NCBI RefSeq assembly: GCF_003008615.1
Contig: NZ_CP027657.1
Coordinates: 4,402,001 to 4,466,000, forward strand
Direction of reading: 5' to 3'
Length of the DNA: 64,000 nucleotides
Origin: Pseudomonas mendocina
GTDB lineage: Bacteria; Pseudomonadota; Gammaproteobacteria; Pseudomonadales; Pseudomonadaceae
In this document: positions 35,701 through 44,392 of the stretch, in pieces
Numbering within the stretch: the first letter of the stretch is position 1
Layout: the number at the start of each line of letters is the position of its first letter
Program-made: the position numbers and the translations under genes
Notes under the pieces: model-generated
The model's input: only the letters and a program-made list of their open reading frames with translations
Told to the model about the DNA's origin: nothing
Databases searched by the model: none

Positions 35701-36313
35701 GCTGGCGGAAGCCTTTGCAGGGCTGCATGAAGATATCCGTGTGGTCGAGAACCGCTTGCCGGTGGAGTGGTGGAAAGGGCTGTCCAGCCGACGTAGGAGA
35801 GGCCGAAAACCTCGGGTCGGCTGGGCCGGTGGAGTTAGTCATACCGGCGATCTGGATCTGATCGTCGATGTCGTCCGCGAGTTGGCGGGAGAGGTCGAGT
35901 GGGTATTCATGGGCATGTGCCCGGATGCGATCCGGCCCTTCATTACTGAATTTCACGGCGGTGTTGATATCGAGAGCTACCCGGCTGCTCTGGCGAGCCT
36001 GGATCTCGATCTGGCGCTTGCACCGGTAGAGCAGAACCTGTTCAACGAATGTAAAAGCAACCTGCGTCTGCTGGAGTATGGTGCCTGCGGCTTTCCAGTG
36101 ATCTGCAGTGATCTGGTGTGCTATCGCGGTGACCTTCCTGTGACGCGGGTGAAAAACCGCTTCCGCGATTGGGTCGACGCCATCCGCATGCACATCAGTG
36201 ATCTGGATGCGGCCGCCCAGGCCGGTGATCGTCTACGTGAAGCCGTTTATCGTGACTGGATGCTCGAAGGCGAGAACCTGGAGCGCTGGCGCAGGGCGTG
36301 GATGCCGGACTGA
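32756..36313 (+). CDS. fgtA: Large multi-domain glycosyltransferase, FgtA-like (flagellin glycosylation)
   Basis: The ~1185-residue protein has several glycosyltransferase-like parts. About 1-285: an N-terminal part with Y-Y-I-Y-S-Y-D-Y-R-R-N-S-A-G-V-R-V. About 325-560: a GT-A-like part (I-M-L-V-N-A-G-D-E-F; V-Y-G-D-E-L). About 563-820: a clear GT2 domain (V-S-I-I-I-P-T-K-D-Q, V-D-N-N-S-E, L-L-N-N-D-T-A-I-I). About 855-1185: a GT4-like part (P-W-G-C-G-N-Y-R-V, E-L-D-D-Y-L, W-A-G-G-V-S-H-T-G-D). Size, position just upstream of fliC and plan match P. aeruginosa FgtA (PA1091) and P. syringae Fgt1, which glycosylate flagellin. ATG 32756 has GGGAG 8 bases ahead. The 5' part is strongly AT-rich for this genome. 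Confidence 0.85.
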   Translation: MRKLFSRRPHPYYIYSYDYRRNSAGVRVLHMLCDALNRSGQEAYVVARNISSKLITPMLSDEVIEYHKAQGIKPVMVYPEVIDGNPLNGETVVRYLLNKPGFLKGTGEYEESDLLFAFKEALLQPGMPLDHVLYLPAIDLEVFKLSDDPSKREPGLVCFYQGREGAAHIDQALLPEGAIEITPNFPATWEELADIFQRCEYFYCGEASALAGEAVLCGCLTVIMASKHAPGTVGHLQNSGFGVAKDLSIEELAQARASMPKLREYQLRKQEEFWLALDRFIEITQRAAAENQVRPGRYELNRWLAKRLPTSVQNRLIGDYLQQHAGGPLIGILILDLSGSSKKLAATIASLRLEKNLYATVNIVVLSVNDVPATSAQGKLHFIKINAHEYVARLNQVVEQSSFDWIMLVNAGDEFTPAGLMMLALELVAAPDCRAVYGDELQRLPNGDLGGAFRPAFNLDMLLAFPTGMASHWLIRRDAFLELGGFDPEFDDALAFELLVRLIEKEGGQGIGHIDEPLLITDAPILRDNSQERLVIERHLAWRGYQGTVSAKLPGRYRINYGHQAQPLVSIIIPTKDQLPILTRCVESLLEKTRYQHYEVLIVDNNSETPEACDWLAQIEGLGADKVRVLRYPHPFNFSAINNAAAAQARGEYLVLLNNDTAIIQEDWLDALLNHAQRPEVGIVGSKLLYPDGSIQHAGVILGLRGPADHPFIGEPIDAPGYMQRLQVDQGYSAVTAACLMIRKSIYDQLGGMDEEAFKVSYNDVDLCLKVREAGYLIVWTPYSIVMHEGSVSQTHVDTAAHAMKRKRFMAEQDAMYEKWLSVLANDPAYNRNLALNGKGFELETDSNLTWRPLTWRPLPTVLAHPADPWGCGNYRVIRPFEALRREGLVDGMMSDGLLQVVDLARYDPDVVILQRQIGDERQEAMRRIKAFSRAFKVYELDDYLPNLPLKSLHREHMPKDILKSLRQGLRFVDRFVVSTQPLAEAFAGLHEDIRVVENRLPVEWWKGLSSRRRRGRKPRVGWAGGVSHTGDLDLIVDVVRELAGEVEWVFMGMCPDAIRPFITEFHGGVDIESYPAALASLDLDLALAPVEQNLFNECKSNLRLLEYGACGFPVICSDLVCYRGDLPVTRVKNRFRDWVDAIRMHISDLDAAAQAGDRLREAVYRDWMLEGENLERWRRAWMPD

Positions 36314-36327
36314 ATGTGCCGCAAAAA

Positions 36328-36360
36328 CCGTCGAGTGCTGCAATAGTGCTCGACGGATTT
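36328..36360 (+). terminator. Terminator after the fgtA-like gene
   Basis: An 8-bp perfect stem (CCGTCGAG / CTCGACGG), preceded by AAAAA and followed by ATTT, starts 15 bases past the stop. The loop is 13 bases. Confidence 0.55.
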
Positions 36361-36440
36361 CAGTCAAAGACGTCCATAGAACGTGAGTGACTGGTTAAGT
36401 GACTGACTGTAAAGAATAAAAAAAACCTGAAAATTCCCTC

Positions 36441-36467
36441 TAAAGCTCCTTAGGCAAGCGCCGATAA
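36441..36467 (+). promoter_or_regulatory. FliA (sigma-28) promoter of fliC
   Basis: TAAA, a 15-base spacer and GCCGATAA match the sigma-28 consensus exactly. It lies about 95 bases before the fliC ATG, with an A-rich tract just upstream (36417-36433). This leaves an 88-base leader. Confidence 0.92.
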
Positions 36468-36561
36468 AGAGATCGAATGCGAACTCTCTGGGCGTCTGAG
36501 CATGCAGGCCCGAGCTCGCAAGCTCAGACAAACGGTTCTAAGGTCATCTGGAGGCAATACC

Positions 36562-38046
36562 ATGGCCCTTACAGTCAACACTAACGTTGCGTCCCTCAAC
36601 ACTCAGCGTAACCTGAACACCTCGTCCAAAGGCCTGGATACTTCCCTCCAGCGCCTGTCTACTGGCTACCGCATCAATAGTGCCAAAGACGACGCTGCTG
36701 GCCTGCAGATCGCCAACCGCCTGACCAGCCAGATCACTGGCCTGGGCGTAGCGACCCGTAACGCCAACGACGGTATCTCCCTCGCGCAAACCGCTGAAGG
36801 TGCCCTGCAGCAGTCCACTGGCATCCTGCAGCGTATGCGTGACCTGGCTCTGCAATCGGCCAACGGTTCCAACGGTGCCATCGAGCGTTCCGCCCTTCAG
36901 GGTGAAGTCGCTCAGTTGCAACAAGAGCTGAACCGTATCTCTGATACCACCAGCTTCGGCGGCCGCAAGATCCTCGACGGCAGCTTCGGTTCGCAGAGTT
37001 TCCAGGTGGGTGCCAACGCCTACGAAACCATTAGCGTTTCCATCGGCTCCGCTGCTACTGATCGTATCGGTATCAACCGCGTCACCACTTCCGGTGGGGC
37101 CGCTCAGGCCATCGCTTCCGGTGCCGCTTTCAGTGCCACCTCGGGCAGCGCCTACAGCAGTGCTTCGTTCAACATCAACTCCAAGCTGTCCGACGGCGAT
37201 GTCGCGATCGCTGGTGCAGCCAGCGGTTCTGCCAGCGACGTGGCTCGTGCCATCAATGCTAAGAGTGATGAAACTGGCGTGACCGCCAACGCCCGTACCG
37301 TGGCAACGCTCGGCGGCATTACTGCTTCGGGTACCGTCTCCTTCAACCTGTCTGGTCTTACCAGCAAGTCTTTGGAGGCCGACGCTGCCACCGTGTCCGC
37401 TGTGGTAACCGATCTCTCCAACCTGTCCTCGCTGGCTGACGCCATCAACCGTGAAACTGGCAAAACCGGTATCTCGGCTGTTTCCAAAGGCGACACCATC
37501 GAATTGGTCAGCTCGCGTGGTGATGCTATCCAGATCACCAACTACGCTGGTTCGGGTGGTGCGACTCTGCAGGCCAAGAGCTTCGATGGCGAAGACGATG
37601 TGGGTGCTGTGGCCACCATCGCCGCCGGTGGCGGTGCTCGCGCCGACGGTCAGGTACAACTCGAGGCAGCCGATGCCTTCCAGGTTACTGGCATGACTGG
37701 CGGTCTGGGTGACGATGGCTTCAGTGAACTGGATGCGGTGAACACCATCGACATCAGTACGGCGACGGGGGCGCAGAGTGCTCTGGGTATCATCAACGGT
37801 GCGATCTCTAACATCGACAGCCAGCGTGCTCAGCTCGGTGCCGTGCAGAACCGCTTCGAGAACACCATCTCGAACCTGCAGAACATCGCTGAGAACTCTT
37901 CCGCTGCTCGTAGCCGGATCCGTGACACCGACTTTGCTGCCGAAACTTCGGAACTGACCAAGAATCAGATCCTGCAGCAAGCCGGTACCGCTATCCTGGC
38001 CCAGGCCAACCAGCTGCCGCAGGCCGTACTCAGCCTGCTGGGCTAA
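36562..38046 (+). CDS. fliC: Flagellin FliC
   Basis: The 494-residue protein has the conserved flagellin ends. The N-terminal D0/D1 includes [35 protein letters not shown] and [10 protein letters not shown]. The C-terminal D1/D0 ends A-L-G-I-I-N-G-A-I through Q-A-V-L-S-L-L-G. The middle (about 175-400) is a variable, Ser/Thr/Ala/Gly-rich D2/D3 region, the expected place for O-linked glycans from the island upstream. ATG 36562 follows GGAGG. An upstream in-frame ATG at 36502 is only about 28 bases from the predicted transcript start and lacks a ribosome site. Length resembles b-type P. aeruginosa flagellin. Confidence 0.97.
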   Translation: MALTVNTNVASLNTQRNLNTSSKGLDTSLQRLSTGYRINSAKDDAAGLQIANRLTSQITGLGVATRNANDGISLAQTAEGALQQSTGILQRMRDLALQSANGSNGAIERSALQGEVAQLQQELNRISDTTSFGGRKILDGSFGSQSFQVGANAYETISVSIGSAATDRIGINRVTTSGGAAQAIASGAAFSATSGSAYSSASFNINSKLSDGDVAIAGAASGSASDVARAINAKSDETGVTANARTVATLGGITASGTVSFNLSGLTSKSLEADAATVSAVVTDLSNLSSLADAINRETGKTGISAVSKGDTIELVSSRGDAIQITNYAGSGGATLQAKSFDGEDDVGAVATIAAGGGARADGQVQLEAADAFQVTGMTGGLGDDGFSELDAVNTIDISTATGAQSALGIINGAISNIDSQRAQLGAVQNRFENTISNLQNIAENSSAARSRIRDTDFAAETSELTKNQILQQAGTAILAQANQLPQAVLSLLG

Positions 38047-38064
38047 GGTCAAAGGCGCTAGACT

Positions 38065-38095
38065 ACGGGGGGAAGGGCCTGGCTCTTCTCCCCGT
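38065..38095 (+). terminator. Hairpin between fliC and flaG
   Basis: An 11-bp stem with one G-T pair (ACGGGGGGAAG / CTTCTCCCCGT) sits between the fliC stop and the flaG ribosome site, without a strong T-run. It may stop most fliC transcripts or protect the fliC message 3' end. Confidence 0.55.
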
Positions 38096-38118
38096 TACCT
38101 CATTCTGAGGAGAAATTT

Positions 38119-38511
38119 ATGGACGTCAGCTCAATTAAGCCCCAGGTCAATTCCACGGTTGTCCGCGATGGTGGCGTCTCCAATGCTGCCGAGACTCGGC
38201 AGAAGCAAGGTCTCTCGACTATCGCGACAGTTTCGAATACTGACGAACAGGCCGCGGCCCGAGCAGTTACACCTGCTCAGGATGTCAGCCGTGAACAGGT
38301 CGAGGATGCGGTAGCGACCATTCAGGAATTCGTGCAGTCGGTTCGTCGCAGCATCAACTTTGCAGTCGATGACGGCTCTGGGCGTGTGGTTGTCAAGGTG
38401 ACGGATGCTGGATCGGGCGATGTGATCCGCCAGATTCCGTCGGAGGAAGCGTTGAAGTTGGCAGAGAATCTGTCAGAAGTGCGCAGCCTTTTGTTCAAGG
38501 CCGAGGCATAA
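38119..38511 (+). CDS. flaG: Flagellar protein FlaG
   Basis: The 130-residue protein has a disordered N-terminal half and the conserved FlaG C-terminal domain (about 65-128): V-R-R-S-I-N-F-A-V-D-D-G-S-G-R-V-V-V-K-V and V-I-R-Q-I-P-S-E-E-A-L-K-L-A-E. FlaG affects filament length in several bacteria; its exact role is unclear. GAGGAG precedes the ATG. It sits between fliC and fliD as in P. aeruginosa. Confidence 0.93.
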   Translation: MDVSSIKPQVNSTVVRDGGVSNAAETRQKQGLSTIATVSNTDEQAAARAVTPAQDVSREQVEDAVATIQEFVQSVRRSINFAVDDGSGRVVVKVTDAGSGDVIRQIPSEEALKLAENLSEVRSLLFKAEA

Positions 38512-38590
38512 CGACACGTCTTGGCATGAGTTTTGACTGATACCCTTCAATCGACAGGGTGCAGTCGGATTTTTGACGAGGTGCAAGATC

Positions 38591-40063
38591 ATGGCAGGTA
38601 TTACGGGAATCGGTTCGGGTCTCAACATTGACGATATCGTCAAGGCGTTGGTCAATGCCGAGAAAGCGCCAAAGACCAACCAACTCGACAGTCTCGAGCA
38701 GAAGACCACCACCCGTATTTCGGCGATCGGTACGCTCACGGGGGCGATGAACTCCTTCAAGACGGCCCTCGATGCTCTCAACAAGCCTGCCTTGTTCGAG
38801 TCGCGCACTGCCAGCACCTCCAACAGCAGTGTGCTCAAAGCCACTGCCACTCCTACAGCGCCCGCAGGCACCTACAGCGTTCAGGTTCAGCAACTGGCTG
38901 CCAGCAGCAAGGTTGCCCTGCAGTCCGTCTCGCGTGTGGGTGATGCCCCGGCTACTTTCAACAGCGGTACGCTGGAAATTTCCGCCGGCAACACCAGCAT
39001 CAGTGTTGATGTCACAGCGGCCAACAACACGCTTACCGGTATGCGTGACGCGATAAACGAAGCCGGGAAAAGCAGTGGTATAAGCGCCACCATCATTACC
39101 GATGATTCTGGTTCCCGCCTAGTACTGAGTTCGACCAAGACTGGCGAAGGCAATGACATCAAGGTAGCGGTTACCGAAGATGGTGAAACGACCGGCGGCA
39201 ATGCCCTGACTACTCAAGCGTTCACGCCAGAAGCTGATCCTGATAATGCTGGCGCTTTCCTCAAGCCAAGCTCGGACAGTGGTGCGGGTGGGGTAATCAG
39301 CCAAGCCAAGTCTGCGAAACTGACCATCGATGGCCTGCAACTGGTGCGTAACAGTAACAAGATCGAGGATGCGCTCGAGGGTGTTACGCTCGACTTGGTC
39401 GCCGTACAGAGCGCCGCTGATCTGACGGATGGCAAGACCATCAACCTGACCGTCGGCGTCGACAAGTCCAGTGTGAAGAGCAACCTGCAAAAGTTCGTCG
39501 ACGCCTACAACGCCTTGATCACGTCTTCGGCCCAGCTCACTGCGGTCGTCGAAGTGGAGGGTTCCAAGCCAGTGGCAGGCCCGCTGGTTGGCGATTCCAC
39601 GGTGCGCAGCGTTCTAGCGGGTCTGCGCAATGAGATCGTCAAGATGACCAGTGGTGGTGATACGGGCGTACGCGCCTTGGCCGACTTGGGTATCACCACA
39701 GGCAAGGACGGCAAGCTGGCGATCGATGACACCACGCTGACCAAGGCCCTCGACAGCAATTTCGATCAGGTGGGCAGCTACCTCACCGGTACGGACGGCC
39801 TGATGGGGCGTCTTTCCGGTTTCGTTTCGGATTATGTAGGCACCGACGGCGTCCTGAAGCAGCGCGACAGCGCCTTGCGTGGCACGCTGAAGGACATCGA
39901 CAAGCAACGTGAGTCGCTCGACAAGCGCGTCACCAGCCTGCAAGACCGTCTTTATGCTCAGTACAACGCAATGGATTCCCTGGTAGGCCAGCTTTCACGT
40001 ACCAGTGATAGCTTGAGCGGCATGCTCGCCAACCTGCCGGGCTTCGTCAGAAAGGATAAGTAA
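38591..40063 (+). CDS. fliD: Filament cap protein FliD (HAP2)
   Basis: The 490-residue protein has an N-terminal G-I-G-S-G-L-N-I-D-D-I-V-K-A-L-V segment, which is the FliD family opening. Its C-terminal coiled domain ends S-L-D-K-R-V-T-S-L-Q-D-R-L-Y-A-Q-Y-N-A-M-D. FliD caps the filament tip and folds flagellin into place; in P. aeruginosa it also binds mucin. ATG 38591 matches the family start and has GAGG upstream; a TTG six codons earlier is rejected. It is followed by fliS after 3 bp. Confidence 0.96.
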   Translation: MAGITGIGSGLNIDDIVKALVNAEKAPKTNQLDSLEQKTTTRISAIGTLTGAMNSFKTALDALNKPALFESRTASTSNSSVLKATATPTAPAGTYSVQVQQLAASSKVALQSVSRVGDAPATFNSGTLEISAGNTSISVDVTAANNTLTGMRDAINEAGKSSGISATIITDDSGSRLVLSSTKTGEGNDIKVAVTEDGETTGGNALTTQAFTPEADPDNAGAFLKPSSDSGAGGVISQAKSAKLTIDGLQLVRNSNKIEDALEGVTLDLVAVQSAADLTDGKTINLTVGVDKSSVKSNLQKFVDAYNALITSSAQLTAVVEVEGSKPVAGPLVGDSTVRSVLAGLRNEIVKMTSGGDTGVRALADLGITTGKDGKLAIDDTTLTKALDSNFDQVGSYLTGTDGLMGRLSGFVSDYVGTDGVLKQRDSALRGTLKDIDKQRESLDKRVTSLQDRLYAQYNAMDSLVGQLSRTSDSLSGMLANLPGFVRKDK

Positions 40064-40066
40064 TTC

Positions 40067-40459
40067 ATGAGCAAGAATCCCATCGATGCCTACAAGCAGG
40101 TCAAGACCAGCCAGGAGGTATCCCCGTACCGTACGGTGCAACTGTTGCTCGAAGGTGCACTGCAGCGCGTGATGTTGGCCAAGCATGCGCAGGCTGAAGG
40201 CGATACCGAGATTCGCGGCATGGCGGTAGGCAGCACCATCACCATCCTTGGTGTGCTGCAGGCCGCTCTGGACAAAGAGCTGGGCGGTGAGATCGCCGAG
40301 AATCTGGACGCGCTCTACGATTACATGACCCGGCGTCTGGCGGGTGTGGCCCTGGATGATACGCCGCGTACCCTGGAAGAGGTTCAGGCGCTGTTGGCTG
40401 ATATCAAAAGTGCCTGGGATGCCATCGGCCCTGAGGTCGAGCCGGCACCTGCTGCCTGA
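40067..40459 (+). CDS. fliS: Flagellin export chaperone FliS, first copy
   Basis: The 130-residue helical protein has the FliS pattern: an N-terminal A-Y-K-Q-V-K-T, then [16 protein letters not shown], and [12 protein letters not shown]. FliS binds the C-terminal end of flagellin and keeps it unfolded for export. It begins 3 bp after fliD and is surely co-transcribed with it. It is a paralogue of the next gene; the two share the core motifs but differ in many positions. Which one is the main flagellin chaperone cannot be decided from sequence. Confidence 0.9.
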   Translation: MSKNPIDAYKQVKTSQEVSPYRTVQLLLEGALQRVMLAKHAQAEGDTEIRGMAVGSTITILGVLQAALDKELGGEIAENLDALYDYMTRRLAGVALDDTPRTLEEVQALLADIKSAWDAIGPEVEPAPAA

Positions 40460-40508
40460 TTGATCGTACAAAGCCGGCTTTCTAGGCCGTTTTGAGCGAC
40501 AAAAGCGC

Positions 40509-40535
40509 TAAAGCTTTAAGCGCCGGAGCCGATAC
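40509..40535 (+). promoter_or_regulatory. FliA (sigma-28) promoter of the second fliS
   Basis: TAAA, a 15-base spacer and GCCGATAC match the sigma-28 consensus with one mismatch, about 37 bases before the second fliS start. It gives fliS2 and fliT late expression independent of fliD. Confidence 0.7.
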
Positions 40536-40571
40536 CCAGAGTATCAGCCCACCGGTAGAGCGAGAGCGACT

Positions 40572-40952
40572 ATGAACGCAATGGCGGCCCTCAAGCAGTA
40601 TCAGACCGTCAACAACCAAGCGCAGGCTGCAGAGGCCAGCCCTCATCGTCTGATTCAGATGCTGATGGAGGGCGGGCTGTCTCGCATCGCCCAGGCACGT
40701 GGTGCGATGGAGCGTGGACAGACTGCGTTGAAAGGCGAGTTGATCGGCAAGAGTATTGCCATCGTTGCGGGACTGCGCGAGAGTCTCGATCATCAGCAAG
40801 GTGGCGAACTGGCCGGTAACCTCGATAGCCTTTACGAATACATGATCGCCCGTTTGACTGAAGCCAATGTCAGCAACGAGCCGGAGCTTCTGGAAGAAGT
40901 GTCGGTTTTGCTGCGCAACGTCAAGCAGGGTTGGGATGCCATCGCTCAGTAA
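40572..40952 (+). CDS. fliS: Flagellin export chaperone FliS, second copy
   Basis: The 126-residue protein begins M-N-A-M-A-A-L-K-Q-Y-Q-T-V-N and has S-P-H-R-L-I-Q-M-L-M-E-G-G-L-S-R-I and L-D-S-L-Y-E-Y-M-I-A-R-L. These match P. aeruginosa FliS (PA1095) in length and start more closely than the first copy does. It is 112 bp from the first fliS and has its own FliA promoter. The next gene is the fliT-like chaperone. Confidence 0.92.
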   Translation: MNAMAALKQYQTVNNQAQAAEASPHRLIQMLMEGGLSRIAQARGAMERGQTALKGELIGKSIAIVAGLRESLDHQQGGELAGNLDSLYEYMIARLTEANVSNEPELLEEVSVLLRNVKQGWDAIAQ

Positions 40953-40977
40953 TGAGCGAGCATCGGAGGAGAAGCGA

Positions 40978-41271
40978 ATGAGTTCATCTGTCCAGCGTTT
41001 GGATGCGACCGGCTCAGCAATGCGTGATGCTCTGGCCAAGCAGGACTGGGCGGCCATTGGCGAGCTGGATCTGCAGTGCCGCCTTGCGGTCGATGCTGCT
41101 ATGGTCGACAGCCGTGACGAAGAAGAGCTACGCAGCAGTATGGAAAATCTGCTGGCGCTTTACCGTGAACTGGTGACCGTTTGTCAGGCAGAGCAACAGC
41201 GTCTGGCCGGTGAGCTGATTCAACTCAATCAGTCACATCAAGGTGCCAAGGTCTATCAGCTGTTCGGCTGA
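40978..41271 (+). CDS. fliT: FliT-like flagellar chaperone
   Basis: The 97-residue, wholly helical protein has an acidic core (D-S-R-D-E-E-E-L-R-S-S-M-E-N-L-L-A-L-Y-R-E-L) and a polar tail. It resembles the small protein encoded between fliS and fleQ in P. aeruginosa (PA1096), often annotated FliT. By position it would be the FliD chaperone. Sequence conservation in this family is low, so the name rests partly on place. GGAGGAG precedes the ATG at 40978. Confidence 0.75.
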   Translation: MSSSVQRLDATGSAMRDALAKQDWAAIGELDLQCRLAVDAAMVDSRDEEELRSSMENLLALYRELVTVCQAEQQRLAGELIQLNQSHQGAKVYQLFG

Positions 41272-41285
41272 TTTCATCGCAGTTT

Positions 41286-41317
41286 CCGAGCTTAGCCGAC
41301 AGGTTCGGCTCGGTTTC
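41286..41317 (+). terminator. Possible terminator after fliT
   Basis: CCGAGC and GCTCGG form a stem, with an alternative AGCCGA/TCGGCT pairing inside, followed by GTTTCT. The rest of the 260-bp gap before fleQ is AT-rich and holds the fleQ promoter candidate. Confidence 0.4.
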
Positions 41318-41428
41318 TCCCTTCTCCCGCCTCTAGTAACGTTCTCTTTTTATCGGATTTCGCTACCCGATAATGCAAACAGCTGCTTAGCTAATGTCAT
41401 TAACGGGCAAAAAAGTTACGCCATAAAA

Positions 41429-41457
41429 TTGACTGAATCCAATTTTTTGACTTTACT
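41429..41457 (+). promoter_or_regulatory. Candidate sigma-70 promoter of fleQ
   Basis: TTGACT, a 17-base spacer and TTTACT give five and four consensus matches. It lies 75 bases before the fleQ start in an AT-rich region. No sigma-54 or sigma-28 site is seen, as expected for the master regulator. Confidence 0.4.
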
Positions 41458-41531
41458 AGTGGCCAATTGCCGGTGTGCGCCGAAGATCTGGCGCGCAATT
41501 TCTTTCACTCCTCGGGTCAGACAAACACAAG

Positions 41532-43007
<1,476 letters not shown>

Positions 43008-43037
43008 TCCCACGGCCTCGTGGTAAATGGCAGAAGG

Positions 43038-43076
43038 AAAGCCGGAGCTTTGACGCAAGCTCCGGCTTTGTTTTTT
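43038..43076 (+). terminator. Strong rho-independent terminator after fleQ
   Basis: A perfect 13-bp stem (AAAGCCGGAGCTT / AAGCTCCGGCTTT) with a 6-base loop is followed by G and six Ts. It separates fleQ from the sigma-54-driven fleSR. Confidence 0.92.
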
Positions 43077-43106
43077 CAAGCCATTGAAAAATAAGCATAA
43101 AAAATT

Positions 43107-43122
43107 AGGCACGGGTATTGCT
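43107..43122 (+). promoter_or_regulatory. Sigma-54 promoter of fleSR
   Basis: AGGCAC-GGGTA-TTGCT keeps the GG-N10-GC spacing with one mismatch to consensus. fleSR is a known FleQ/RpoN target in P. aeruginosa. Confidence 0.8.
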
Positions 43123-43174
43123 AAGGCTCTTGTATCCGACCGTCTTCTGACGGTGCGTCATGCGAGAGAAGCAG

Positions 43175-44389
43175 ATGGCAGCCAACCTTCGTCCCTCCGA
43201 GTCAGCCGAACCAAGTGTCTCGGCACCCCTCGAACAAGCCAGTCGTGCCGGGCTGGAGCAGGCTTTTGCTCTGTTCAATCAGATGTCCAGCCAGCTCAGC
43301 GAGTCCTACAGTTTGCTCGAGGCGCGAGTCAATGAACTGAAGGGGCAATTGGCGCTGGTCAGTGCCCAGCGCATGCAGGAACTGGCGGAGAAGGAGCGAC
43401 TGGCTCATCGCCTGCAAAGCCTGCTGGATCTGCTGCCTGGTGGGGTGATCGTCATCGATGGTCAGGGCGTGGTGCGTGAAGCCAACCCCGTGGCCCGGGC
43501 GCTGCTCGGGCAGCCGTTGGTTGGCATGCTCTGGCGTCAGGTGATTGCTCGCAACTTCGCGCCGCGTGAAGACGATGGTCACGAAATTTCCATGCGTGAC
43601 GGCCGTCGTCTATCCATTGCCACCCGTTCCCTGCACGGAGAGCCGGGGCAGCTCGTGCTTTTGACTGACCTGACAGAAACCCGTCGCCTGCAGGATCAAC
43701 TGTCTCGCCATGAACGCCTCTCCGCCCTGGGGCGCATGGTCGCCTCCCTTGCGCATCAGATTCGTACGCCTCTCTCTGCTGCGCTGCTCTATGCCAGTCA
43801 TCTGAACGAGCAGGTGCTGCCTGCCGAACAGCAGCAGCGCTTTGCTGGCCGTTTGAAGGAGCGCCTGCACGAGCTGGAAAATCAGGTGCGCGACATGCTG
43901 ATCTTTGCCCGTGGCGAACTGCCGCTGCCGGATCGTTTGTCGCCAGTGGTGTTGTTTGGCGCCTTGCGTGCTGCAGCCGAGGCTCACGTGGGCGATATGG
44001 CCGTGCGTTGGCAGTGCGATGTGCGCGACGGCGAGTTGCTGTGCAACCGCGACACCTTGGTCGGCACTGTGCTCAACCTGATCGACAACGCCATTCAGGC
44101 CGCTGGGCGCGATGCGCGCCTGAAGATCCACCTGTATCGCCGCGCTAACCAGTTGCGCCTGTGCGTCAGTGACAACGGGCCAGGGATGGACAAGGAAACC
44201 CTGGCGCGACTGGGCGAGCCTTTCTTTACCACCAAGACCACCGGGACTGGTCTCGGCCTGGCCGTGGTCAAGGCAGTGGCGCGCGCCCATCAGGGCCAAC
44301 TGCTGCTGCAATCGCGCGCGGGTCGTGGAACCTGCGCCATCGTTTCTCTGCCGCTGCAAGGTGCAGCGCCTCATTCGAATCAGGAGTAA
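43175..44389 (+). CDS. fleS: Flagellar sensor kinase FleS
   Basis: The 404-residue soluble kinase has a coiled N-terminus, a PAS domain (about 75-165, with V-I-V-I-D-G-Q-G-V-V-R-E-A-N-P) and a dimerisation domain with phospho-acceptor H194 in L-A-H-Q-I-R-T-P-L. An ATPase domain follows (N box L-I-D-N-A-I-Q-A-A; D-N-G-P-G-M; G-T-G-L-G-L-A-V-V). There are no membrane segments. It phosphorylates FleR, raising mid-class flagellar genes. ATG 43175 is chosen for spacing to GAGAGAAG and match to the usual length; ATG 43160 is the alternative. Confidence 0.95.
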   Translation: MAANLRPSESAEPSVSAPLEQASRAGLEQAFALFNQMSSQLSESYSLLEARVNELKGQLALVSAQRMQELAEKERLAHRLQSLLDLLPGGVIVIDGQGVVREANPVARALLGQPLVGMLWRQVIARNFAPREDDGHEISMRDGRRLSIATRSLHGEPGQLVLLTDLTETRRLQDQLSRHERLSALGRMVASLAHQIRTPLSAALLYASHLNEQVLPAEQQQRFAGRLKERLHELENQVRDMLIFARGELPLPDRLSPVVLFGALRAAAEAHVGDMAVRWQCDVRDGELLCNRDTLVGTVLNLIDNAIQAAGRDARLKIHLYRRANQLRLCVSDNGPGMDKETLARLGEPFFTTKTTGTGLGLAVVKAVARAHQGQLLLQSRAGRGTCAIVSLPLQGAAPHSNQE

Positions 44390-44392
44390 CCC

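Noticed and set aside
36544..38052. 502-codon minus-strand frame opposite fliC
   Set aside because: Shadow of flagellin; no domain and no promoter.
38522..38536. Sigma-54-like TGGCAT-N5-TTGA before fliD
   Set aside because: The -12 element has GA instead of the nearly invariant GC, so I do not count it as a promoter.
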